The position numbers and the translations under genes are program-made. The notes beneath the pieces are model-generated. The model was not told where the DNA came from. It did no database searches and was given only the letters and a program-made list of their open reading frames with translations. From the NCBI GenBank assembly GCA_002382085.1, contig DFZK01000006.1:1-26270 (forward strand): a stretch of DNA of 26,270 nucleotides, given 5' to 3'. This document shows positions 14,148-20,687 of this stretch, piece after piece. Each line of letters opens with the position of its first letter. Position 1 is the stretch's first letter. Source of the DNA: Sulfurospirillum sp. UBA4058 (lineage in GTDB: Bacteria > Campylobacterota > Campylobacteria > Campylobacterales > Sulfurospirillaceae).

Positions 14148-16394
14148 ATGAGTATTAAAAAAATTAATATAAATCAATTAGCGTCTTTTATCAATTTTGA
14201 ATTTGATATTAGTCGAGAAGGAGTTCCTGAAAAGTATATCACTATTTTTGGAACAAATGGCTCTGGCAAATCTTCTTTGGTCAATATGCTTGGGCTATTA
14301 AATAGATATCAGGTTGACACAAGTGAAAATAATTTAAAAAGTTTAAAAGATTTTTTGGCAAAAAAAATCTCTAAAGAGTCAATAGATAATAAAATTCAAA
14401 TAGATATATCTTTTGATGACTGTAGTCAAAATATTTTATTCGATTCTGACACAAACCAACTAACTATTAATGAAAAATGGAAAAAATTAAAAATTTTTAA
14501 TGAAAGTTATACAAATGCAACAATTGGAAGTCACATTGATATAAATTTGAAAGAAAATGGTTTGATTATTGGCGAGCCAAATATAGAATTAGATCGTGAA
14601 AGAATCAAGCAAAAAAAACTTGTTGAAGAAGAAGTGAAAATTAAAAAACAGATAAATGAAGCTGTTGATGATATACAAAAAAATTATAAAATAATTACTG
14701 GAAGTACTGCCCAATCAAATTTAGACAAGATATCAAAAGAAGATTTTTTAGCAGATACTTGCATATATATAAATGATCCTACTCTGCTTACACAAAAAGA
14801 AGCATTAGGTAAGAAAAAACAAGAGCAAAAGTCGAATATTATTGATATTAAAAAATTAAATAGCTTTTTTGATTCAACTCAATGGGAAGCTCTTTTCAAT
14901 GAAGAAATTATAAAACCTGAACTCGCCAAAGAATATCAAAACTTATTAGTGAAATATAGTGACTTTTATAAACAGGGTATGAAAATAGATGATGACTTAC
15001 TAAATAAATGTCCATATTGTTTACAAGAATGGGATAAAAAAACTCAAATATTAAGTGATTTTCAAAAATATTTGGAGTCAGAATATAACACTAAAAAAGA
15101 AAAAATAGAGTCTTTAAAGAATAAATTGCTTGATTTTGAAAAAGTTATAAAAGAAAAAAACAAGGAACTTGAGCTACAAGAAAAAGTTGTTATAGATGAA
15201 TGTATAACATATAATATTGATAGTTCAAAATATAAAGCTGTGGCTTTTGATAAAAAACAAATTCAAAATATCGTAGATTTAATTGATAAAAAAATTGAAA
15301 ATATGGGTCAGAAGTATTCAATTAAAGAAGCATTAGATAATCTACAAAGCCATTATAGTTCTTCATTTGAAATATCCATAGAACCTCTATTGGAGATTAA
15401 ACAGGCAATTGACAAGCGAGCATCTTTAGTAATGAGATTAAATAAAGAAATTGCTGAGCATTTGATGAAGGTTTTTTGGGAAGAAAAAAAACAACTTCGA
15501 AATGATTTTAAGAAAACTGTTGGGCTCATTGAAGAAAGTAATAGAAAAATAAAAGACTTAGAAGTTAAGAATGAAGATATAAATACTATTCAGGAAGTCT
15601 TTAATGGATTACTAAAATTTATAGGTTTGGAAGAATACTATCTTGACTCAAATAATAAACTTCAGTTACAAATAGATTCTAATTATGATATTTCCAATGA
15701 AGGGGCTAGGATAAGTTCAGCTCAAAGAAAAATTCTTTCATTATGCTATTTTTATGCGGAATTGATTTCAGAAGTTAACAATGAAAAAGAATTAAAAGAT
15801 TACACACTAATTTATGATGACCCTTTAGATAGTGCTGATTATATATTTTTCCACAGCATTACATCATTAATTGAAAATATTGAAACAGTATTGTCGAAAA
15901 TTTTAAAAAAAGGTTCTATTAATATTGGTCAACATATTGTATTTACTCATAATTCATTATTATTCAATAGATTAACCCAAAATTTTAAATTTTATAAAAA
16001 AATGAATAAGGTTAATCAGATAACAAAAATTTCTAAAGCCGATAAAATAGAAAGTAATTACAAAATTTATTTAGAATTAATTGTTGATTTTTATAAAAAG
16101 CCAACAAATGAAATCAAAGAAAAAATCTTTATTGGTAATATTATAAGAAGAGTTCTAGAAATAGTTATAAGTTTTAATGAGTTAAATAGCAATAATGTTT
16201 CTATAATAAAAGATTATGGAAAACCAACATTAGGAATGATAGCGAATCATCTATCACATGAAAATTTTTCAAAAGTCTTAAATCCTTTACCAACTGATGA
16301 TGAAATGAAAAAAGCATGTGAAGAATTATTTGAAATAATAAAAGATAATCATCCAAAACAGTATGAATATATCGAAACACATTTTTTAGCATAA
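14148..16394 (+). CDS. RloC/PrrC-like AAA_13 ATPase, candidate anticodon nuclease
   Basis: The 748-residue protein fits the AAA_13 group that includes PrrC and RloC, phage-exclusion nucleases that cut or excise tRNA anticodon bases. Walker A is GTNGSGKS (35-42). The family-type segment KIFNESYTNATIG is at 115-127. A coiled coil interrupted by CPYC (288-291) is a Rad50-like zinc hook, which RloC has and PrrC lacks. A degenerate ABC signature (RISSAQRKI, 521-529), Walker B LIYDDPLDSAD (554-564) and the H-loop FTHN (599-602) follow. The C-terminal domain has Arg667-x3-Glu671 and His704, spaced like the PrrC triad Arg320-Glu324-His356. AAAGGAAT precedes the ATG, 21 bases after sbcC, so it is probably co-transcribed with sbcC. 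It is far more AT-rich than its neighbours and has no palindrome copies, pointing to recent transfer. Another AAA_13 defence ATPase is the alternative. Confidence 0.7.
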   Translation: MSIKKININQLASFINFEFDISREGVPEKYITIFGTNGSGKSSLVNMLGLLNRYQVDTSENNLKSLKDFLAKKISKESIDNKIQIDISFDDCSQNILFDSDTNQLTINEKWKKLKIFNESYTNATIGSHIDINLKENGLIIGEPNIELDRERIKQKKLVEEEVKIKKQINEAVDDIQKNYKIITGSTAQSNLDKISKEDFLADTCIYINDPTLLTQKEALGKKKQEQKSNIIDIKKLNSFFDSTQWEALFNEEIIKPELAKEYQNLLVKYSDFYKQGMKIDDDLLNKCPYCLQEWDKKTQILSDFQKYLESEYNTKKEKIESLKNKLLDFEKVIKEKNKELELQEKVVIDECITYNIDSSKYKAVAFDKKQIQNIVDLIDKKIENMGQKYSIKEALDNLQSHYSSSFEISIEPLLEIKQAIDKRASLVMRLNKEIAEHLMKVFWEEKKQLRNDFKKTVGLIEESNRKIKDLEVKNEDINTIQEVFNGLLKFIGLEEYYLDSNNKLQLQIDSNYDISNEGARISSAQRKILSLCYFYAELISEVNNEKELKDYTLIYDDPLDSADYIFFHSITSLIENIETVLSKILKKGSINIGQHIVFTHNSLLFNRLTQNFKFYKKMNKVNQITKISKADKIESNYKIYLELIVDFYKKPTNEIKEKIFIGNIIRRVLEIVISFNELNSNNVSIIKDYGKPTLGMIANHLSHENFSKVLNPLPTDDEMKKACEELFEIIKDNHPKQYEYIETHFLA

Positions 16395-16685
16395 CTAAAA
16401 TGACCCTCTCAAAATCCCTTTGGCCGAAAAAGTACACGAAAACGGGGACAAGCAATTTTAAATTGATGAATGGTTAATTTGAGAGGCTAATTTTAAAACC
16501 TATGGGTCATAAACACCCTTACATGTAAACCCACTTTAAGTGAAAGTGACACAAAGAAATTTGGCGTGTGGATTGTTGCGTTGCAAAGCATTTCAAATTG
16601 AAATTTTTTCAAAGCAATGGAGCAATTAAGAGTAAAGTAGTTATTAAAAATGGAATGTTACACATGAATAATAAGGTTGCAATAG
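16395..16685. other. Gap between RloC-like and RhuM genes with nested inverted repeats
   Basis: No supported gene lies here; the longest plus-strand frame with an ATG is 25 codons (16400). Inverted repeats are nested: ATGACCC (16400-16406) with GGGTCAT (16504-16510), and CCTCTCAAA (16405-16413) with TTTGAGAGG (16478-16486). One interspersed palindrome is at 16518-16529. This may be the scar of an insertion or a large 3' RNA structure after the RloC-like gene. Confidence 0.5.
16518..16529. repeat. Interspersed palindrome (CTTACATGTAAA), intergenic, upstream of rhuM-like gene
   Basis: The core TTACATGTAA is at 16519-16528. Together with the copy at 17792 it brackets the RhuM-family gene. Confidence 0.85.
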
Positions 16686-17690
16686 ATGGATAAACTCATA
16701 AGAAACTCGACTGCTGAATTTTTGATATTTACCTCACAAAGTGGAGAAAACAGCATCGAAGTCAAAGTTTTTGAAGAGTCGGTTTGGCTGACGCAAACGA
16801 TGTTAGCACAGCTTTTTGATGTTCAAAGACCAGCGATAACAAAGCACTTAAAAAACATTTTTGAAAGTTATGAGTTAGATGAAGATTCAGTTAGTTCCAT
16901 TTTGGAACATACTGCCAATGATGGTAAAATATACAACACAAAATACTATAACCTAGATGCCATCATCTCCGTAGGTTATAGAGTAAACTCCAAAAAAGCG
17001 ACACAGTTCAGGCAGTGGGCGACACGTGTACTGAAAGAGTTTGCTATCAAAGGGTTTGTGCTTGATAAAAAACGACTTGAAAACGGTACTTTTTTAGGTA
17101 AAAACTATTTTGATAAACTCTTAGAAGAGATACGAGAGATTCGCCTTAGTGAGCGGATGTTTTATCAGAAGATTACAGACATATATGCTACAAGTGTGGA
17201 CTACAACAAAGACGACGAGACGACTAAAACGTTTTTTGCAAAGGTGCAGAACAAACTTCATTTTGCCATTCATGGACATACGGCGGCGGAACTTATTTAT
17301 AACAGAGCAGATAGTAAGAATGAGCACATGGGGCTAACTTCTTGGGATAATGCACCCAGTGGAAAGGTGCTTAAATCAGATGTTACCGTAGCGAAAAATT
17401 ATCTTTCAAAAGAAGAACTTGACTCCCTTGGTCGAATCGTCAATGCTTTTTTAGACCTCGCAGAAAGTAGAGCCAAGAGAAATATCCCTATGAGTATGGA
17501 AGATTGGTCTAAGAGACTGGATGCCTTTTTGGAGTTTGATGATAGAGAGATTTTGCACGATGCAGGAACGATCACTAAAAAGATAGCGGATGAAAAAGCT
17601 TTGAGCGAATTTGAAACATACCGTGTCGTTCAAGATAGACTTTTTAGGAGTGATTTTGACAAACTATTGCTAGAAGTGGACACTAAATAA
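16686..17690 (+). CDS. RhuM-family protein
   Basis: The 334-residue protein matches the RhuM family, named after an ORF of Salmonella pathogenicity island 3. Family segments are VWLTQTMLAQLFDVQRPAIT (a winged/HTH-like DNA-binding N-terminus) and YYNLDAIISVGYRVNSKKAT, then FRQWATRVLKEFAIKGFVLD, FAIHGHTAAELIYNRADSKN and the end segment MSMEDWSKRLDAFLEFDDRE. RhuM genes are common on islands and beside restriction-modification or other defence genes; the molecular activity is not established. AAGG lies about 10 bases before the ATG. Its base composition is intermediate between the AT-rich gene before it and the core genome. No hsd or other restriction genes are in the window. Confidence 0.88.
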   Translation: MDKLIRNSTAEFLIFTSQSGENSIEVKVFEESVWLTQTMLAQLFDVQRPAITKHLKNIFESYELDEDSVSSILEHTANDGKIYNTKYYNLDAIISVGYRVNSKKATQFRQWATRVLKEFAIKGFVLDKKRLENGTFLGKNYFDKLLEEIREIRLSERMFYQKITDIYATSVDYNKDDETTKTFFAKVQNKLHFAIHGHTAAELIYNRADSKNEHMGLTSWDNAPSGKVLKSDVTVAKNYLSKEELDSLGRIVNAFLDLAESRAKRNIPMSMEDWSKRLDAFLEFDDREILHDAGTITKKIADEKALSEFETYRVVQDRLFRSDFDKLLLEVDTK

Positions 17691-18025
17691 GACGAAAATG
17701 GGGACGGCTTCCTACCCAAAGACGGCACGGCGTGGCTGATTTTTTACAGTTTTTCTAGCGTTTATTTCATTGCGGTAGTATCGATTGTGTGTTTACATGT
17801 AAAACCAAAAGCCGATACGATAGAGAGAATTTTTAAGGCAAATCCCCGTAGAATCAATTGTTTTATAGACGATGTTCGGCTATAATAACGGCAAGAGTGA
17901 GCCATGACGAATACTTCAGCGATTCTTACATTTTCAAGCTTTTTTACATTTATCCATGGCTCCATTTTGGGCTTTCGTATCACACGAAGACCTTTTGAAA
18001 ACTTACTGTGAAGGAAAACCGCAAG
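17691..18025. other. Gap after rhuM-like gene; possible gene remnant
   Basis: The RhuM frame stays open for 64 codons past its stop to a TAA at 17883-17885, reading a hydrophobic stretch (WLIFYSFSSVYFIAVVSIV) and then CLHVKPKADTIERIFKANPR. It has no good start codon of its own. It contains a palindrome copy in the Leu-His-Val frame seen in real genes. It may be a decayed gene or chance. A minus-strand frame at 17762-17983 has no recognisable features and I do not call it. Confidence 0.3.
17792..17803. repeat. Interspersed palindrome TTTACATGTAAA downstream of rhuM-like gene
   Basis: An exact copy about 100 bases after the RhuM stop. Confidence 0.9.
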
Positions 18026-18325
18026 ATGGTGAGTGCACTGTCCGCATTAATGCAAGAAAAGTATGATGCTTTAAAAGCGTATCGTATTATAGAGTATAAA
18101 AAATACCCTTGGTATGATCCCGTTACGAAAAAGATCGGAAGTATGGGGCGTTGGGCATATCCCAACGTCAAAACGAAGTCTACGCCGGATGGAACCGTGA
18201 AACTCGAATGGGAAATCGACGCTCAAACGGTAAAAGCGTTGGCGCGTCGAGGGTTGATCAAGCCCGTCGATTTCGGCGTAGACGCTCGAGGAAAAATCCC
18301 CATTCGATACGAGATTTCCGAATAA
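18026..18325 (+). CDS. Small hypothetical protein
   Basis: The 99-residue soluble protein begins MVSALSALMQEKYDALKAYR, has an aromatic middle (YPWYDPVTKKIGSMGRWAYP) and ends DFGVDARGKIPIRYEISE. I do not recognise the family. The ATG at 18026 has AAGGA about 10 bases upstream; a GTG at 18008 in the same frame lies before that ribosome site and is less likely. Its codon use is CG-rich like the core genome, unlike the RloC-like gene. The segment LARRGLIKPVDFGVDARG could form a small DNA-binding or PUA-like fold, but this is a guess. It is convergent with the partition gene pair. Confidence 0.7.
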   Translation: MVSALSALMQEKYDALKAYRIIEYKKYPWYDPVTKKIGSMGRWAYPNVKTKSTPDGTVKLEWEIDAQTVKALARRGLIKPVDFGVDARGKIPIRYEISE

Positions 18326-18354
18326 AAGAGTTTTGAAAAACCGAATCGTGAGGC

Positions 18355-18366
18355 GTTACATGTAAC
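18355..18366. repeat. Interspersed palindrome (GTTACATGTAAC), intergenic
   Basis: The core is at 18356-18365, symmetric to 14 bases (18354-18367). It lies inside the loop of a hairpin made by GAGGCG (18350-18355) and CGCCTC (18382-18387). Confidence 0.85.
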
Positions 18367-18408
18367 GTTCTATCTGCAAACCGCCTCTTGAAGTTTACAA
18401 CGATAATT

Positions 18409-18441
18409 AACTGTTTTATAACGTTATAAAACAGTTTTTTT
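18409..18441. promoter_or_regulatory. Perfect 28-base palindrome plus T-run; terminator or partition site
   Basis: AACTGTTTTATAAC (18409-18422) is directly followed by its exact reverse complement (18423-18436), then T residues to 18441. It sits between the convergent stops of the small hypothetical gene and the RHH gene. Its centre ATAACGTTAT also occurs in the palindrome upstream of the ParA-like gene, which suggests a protein-binding site (centromere or operator) as well as, or instead of, a terminator. Confidence 0.6.
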
Positions 18442-18448
18442 ACAGTTA

Positions 18449-18706
18449 TTATTTTTCCAGTTTTCCCATTCGCATCGCTGCCATTTTGATAAACTTTCCG
18501 ACACTCATACCGTAGCTATCTGCGGCGGCTTGAACGAGCGCGAGTTCGTTTGGACTAAAGTAGACGGCATAGCGATTTTCTTTCGCATGTTCGCTTTGCG
18601 GTTTTCGCGGGCGTCCTCCTTTTTTGCGTTCGCTTTCGGCGAAAGTGGTCGTGGGCATTGACTTGGCTTGTCCGAGGATCGAATCGATCGATTTTTTTTC
18701 AGCCAT
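18449..18706 (-). CDS. Ribbon-helix-helix DNA-binding protein, partition partner
   Basis: The 85-residue protein has a basic, flexible N-terminal half (MAEKKSIDSILGQAKS..., with KKGGRPRK). The C-terminal half fits a ribbon-helix-helix fold: strand RYAVYFS, helix PNELALVQAAADSYG, helix SVGKFIKMAAMRM. Small RHH proteins encoded directly after a ParA ATPase are typically the centromere-binding partner and operon repressor (ParG/Omega type). The frame is open far into the preceding gene, but the ATG at 18706 follows AAAGGAG at the right distance. That ribosome site overlaps the ParA stop, so translation is coupled. The protein probably binds the ATAACGTTAT palindromes at both ends of the pair (inference). 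Confidence 0.8.
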   Translation of the reverse strand: MAEKKSIDSILGQAKSMPTTTFAESERKKGGRPRKPQSEHAKENRYAVYFSPNELALVQAAADSYGMSVGKFIKMAAMRMGKLEK

Positions 18707-18710
18707 AGCG

Positions 18711-19271
18711 TCATTCTCCTTTGAAGAGTTCAAGAAGCGATCGGTACTGTTGGTAAACGGTTTTATAAGCGCATCGTGAAAGGGGCGTTTCATCGTACAG
18801 TTCCGAGAGGCTCAAGCCGGTTTCGATACTGTTCTTAAATGCTTTAGACAAGCGTAATTCAAAAAACTCCAAATTCTCAAAATGAGCCGATATGGCATCT
18901 TTGACCGTTTGAAAGTCGCTCTCTTTCTCCGTCTTGGTGACAAGGATGAAAAGACGGCTATTGAAGGTTTGGATCTCTTCGATCGTCTCGACGGTTCTCA
19001 AAATGGAGTTATAATCCGTCGATGTCGGAATCAGCACCGCATCGCTTACTTTTAATATCGGCAAAACGCCGGAGGTGACGAATCCTCCGAAATCGTAAAC
19101 GCAATTTTCGATAATCTCGGGAGTCGAAGATATTTTCGCCATCTCCGGATAGATGGATTCGATCACGGAATTATCGTTGGATTGGAGATAATACCCTAAA
19201 TCTTTGGCGAGCGAAAAAGCGATCGGCGTTTTACCGACGCCGCCTTTTTTATTGATAACCGATAAGATCAT
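18711..19271 (-). CDS. ParA/MinD-type partition ATPase (small)
   Basis: The 186-residue P-loop ATPase starts MILSVINKKGGVGKTPIAFS with a deviant Walker A (KGGVGKT, residues 9-15). Pro follows the Thr where Thr or Ser is usual. The Walker A' aspartate is in CVYDFGGF (Asp60), and DAVLIPTSTDYNSILRTVET fits the Walker B-like region. It is much shorter than chromosomal ParA/Soj (about 260 residues) and lacks an N-terminal HTH, like the small type Ib plasmid ParA proteins. The frame is open upstream to 19415, but the ATG at 19271 starts the fold and follows AAAGGG. It is the first gene of the pair, with a palindrome in its leader. Presence on a chromosome suggests an integrated element or a specialised cargo-positioning role. 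Confidence 0.85.
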   Translation of the reverse strand: MILSVINKKGGVGKTPIAFSLAKDLGYYLQSNDNSVIESIYPEMAKISSTPEIIENCVYDFGGFVTSGVLPILKVSDAVLIPTSTDYNSILRTVETIEEIQTFNSRLFILVTKTEKESDFQTVKDAISAHFENLEFFELRLSKAFKNSIETGLSLSELYDETPLSRCAYKTVYQQYRSLLELFKGE

Positions 19272-19280
19272 ATATAACCC

Positions 19281-19298
19281 TTTAATAACGTTATTTAA
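19281..19298. promoter_or_regulatory. Palindromic operator upstream of the ParA-like gene
   Basis: AATAACGTTATT (19284-19295) is a perfect 12-base palindrome inside an 18-base palindrome with one mismatched pair. It lies about 10-27 bases before the ParA start. It shares ATAACGTTAT with the 28-base palindrome at 18409-18436. It is likely the autoregulatory site of the RHH partner. Confidence 0.6.
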
Positions 19299-19473
19299 TT
19301 GGTATATTATAGTTAAATATCCTCTAATTTTCAAGAGAAAAACGTGTTGTTTTGAGCAAGAAGTCGTCTTGCATATCGACGGTTGATCACGGTTATCGGA
19401 AAAATTATAACGCAAAGCATAACGGCGGTAGGGTATAATTTTGAAAATTTCAATGTTAAAAGGCGATAAAGTG

Positions 19474-20577
19474 ATGAAAAAAATGTTTCCGTTTATGCTA
19501 GCGATAGCCTTTCTTGGGTGTGCATCTTTGAGTGCTGCCGAGGAGGTTTTCCCTAAACCGCTTTGTTTGGAAGGTGTTTGCGTTTATATCAACGCCAAAG
19601 GAGAGCCGGAATTTGGCGGAAAAATATTTTACAGTGCACATCGTTTTTCACCCAACGGCTTAGCTGCGGTAAGGGTTAAACAATTCGACGGAAAGTATGG
19701 ATTTATTAATGCGAAAGGAGAAGCGGCGACGCCTTTTACGCTGGACGGAAAGTATGGCATGTATGATTTTGCGCCCAACGGTTTAGCAAAGATAAAGCTC
19801 GATGAGCGATACGGATACATCGATAAAGATAGTTTTACGAGCGGTAAATTAGCCATGAAAACGACTTTTGATGAAGCAGGCGATTTTGCGGCGAACGGTT
19901 TGGCTTTAGTGAAAAAAGTCGACAAATACGGCTATATCAATGCGCAAGGGGAACTCATTATCCCTGCGACCTTTAGCCATGCGTCTCCTTTTGCGGCGAA
20001 CGGTTTAGCCGTTGTCGTCACGAACGACTCAAAATACGGTTACATCAATAGCAAAGGGGAGATGGTGATTCCCGCAAAATTCGATCACGCCGCCGATTTT
20101 AGTTCCAACGGATTGGCCGCCGTTGAAGTCAAAACATATGAATCAAAATACGGTTACATCAATAGCAAAGGTGAAATGGTGATCCCCGCAAAATTCGATA
20201 AAGCAGAAATGTTTACGTCAAACGGACTCGCGCGTGTCGGAATGTGTCGGGATGATTGTGACCCCCGTGATGGGTATTTGTACGGATATATTGACCGACA
20301 AGGTCAAGCGGTTATCCCTCCGAGCTTGAAAAAAGCGTTTGATTTTACGTCGGACGGCTTAGCCTTTGTTGAAACAAGCGACTCAAAAGAAGGCTACATC
20401 AACGCGAAGGGCAAAACGGTCATTGCCGGAAAGTTTAATGATGTCTCCTTAAAAGAAGATGTCAACGGGATTCACGAAGTGAAACAAAACGGGAAGTGGA
20501 TACTCATAGATGCAACGGGAAAAGAGTATCGTTCCAAAGCGTATGATATTTTGAAAAAAGAGCTCACTCAAAAATAA
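19474..20577 (+). CDS. Exported WG-repeat protein
   Basis: The protein has 367 residues. An N-terminal signal peptide (MKKMFPFMLAIAFLGCASLS, then AAEE) is followed by about eight or nine repeats of the WG (KWG) type. Each repeat is roughly 35-45 residues, with the pattern KYGYINxxGExVIPAxFDxA...F..NGLAxV. Two units contain nearly identical stretches (YGYINSKGEMVIPAKFD), implying recent duplication. WG-repeat proteins are thought to fold as solenoids or propellers and bind partners; no enzymatic role is known. The frame is open to a TTG at 19441, but the ATG at 19474 starts the signal peptide and follows AAAGGCG. A Cys at residue 15 of the signal region gives a poor lipobox, so type I cleavage is favoured. 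It stands alone between the ParA pair and the five-gene operon. Confidence 0.88.
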   Translation: MKKMFPFMLAIAFLGCASLSAAEEVFPKPLCLEGVCVYINAKGEPEFGGKIFYSAHRFSPNGLAAVRVKQFDGKYGFINAKGEAATPFTLDGKYGMYDFAPNGLAKIKLDERYGYIDKDSFTSGKLAMKTTFDEAGDFAANGLALVKKVDKYGYINAQGELIIPATFSHASPFAANGLAVVVTNDSKYGYINSKGEMVIPAKFDHAADFSSNGLAAVEVKTYESKYGYINSKGEMVIPAKFDKAEMFTSNGLARVGMCRDDCDPRDGYLYGYIDRQGQAVIPPSLKKAFDFTSDGLAFVETSDSKEGYINAKGKTVIAGKFNDVSLKEDVNGIHEVKQNGKWILIDATGKEYRSKAYDILKKELTQK

Positions 20578-20593
20578 GAGAGCTCAAAGCAAG

Positions 20594-20655
20594 CCCTGAC
20601 GTGCTCTCGTAGGTAAAGTATGCTACCCTCAAGGATGTTCAGGGACGCGGGTAGC
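20594..20655 (+). promoter_or_regulatory. Structured leader upstream of the five-gene operon (possible pseudoknot)
   Basis: Two helices interleave: CCCTGA (20594-20599) with TCAGGG (20639-20644), and GCTACCC (20622-20628) with GGGTAGC (20649-20655). Their A-B-A'-B' order is a pseudoknot topology. They lie 33-94 bases before the first start codon of the operon. It does not match a riboswitch class I can recite. It could be the 3' end structure of the WG-repeat message, a cis-regulatory leader, or chance. Confidence 0.35.
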
Positions 20656-20687
20656 GTAACGGGTGACATTATCAACGTGGAGCGCGT

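Noticed and set aside
17762..17983. Minus-strand 73-codon frame
   Set aside because: No ribosome site, no recognisable domain, and it overlaps the palindrome in a non-typical frame. Probably non-coding.
18711..19415. Long version of the ParA-like protein starting at 19415
   Set aside because: The ATPase fold starts at the Met at 19271 with a ribosome site, and the extra 48 residues would read through the palindromic operator.
20594..20655. Cyclic-di-GMP (GEMM) riboswitch
   Set aside because: Some GGTAGCG-like bases are reminiscent, but the conserved GEMM core is not present, so only an unclassified structure is reported.
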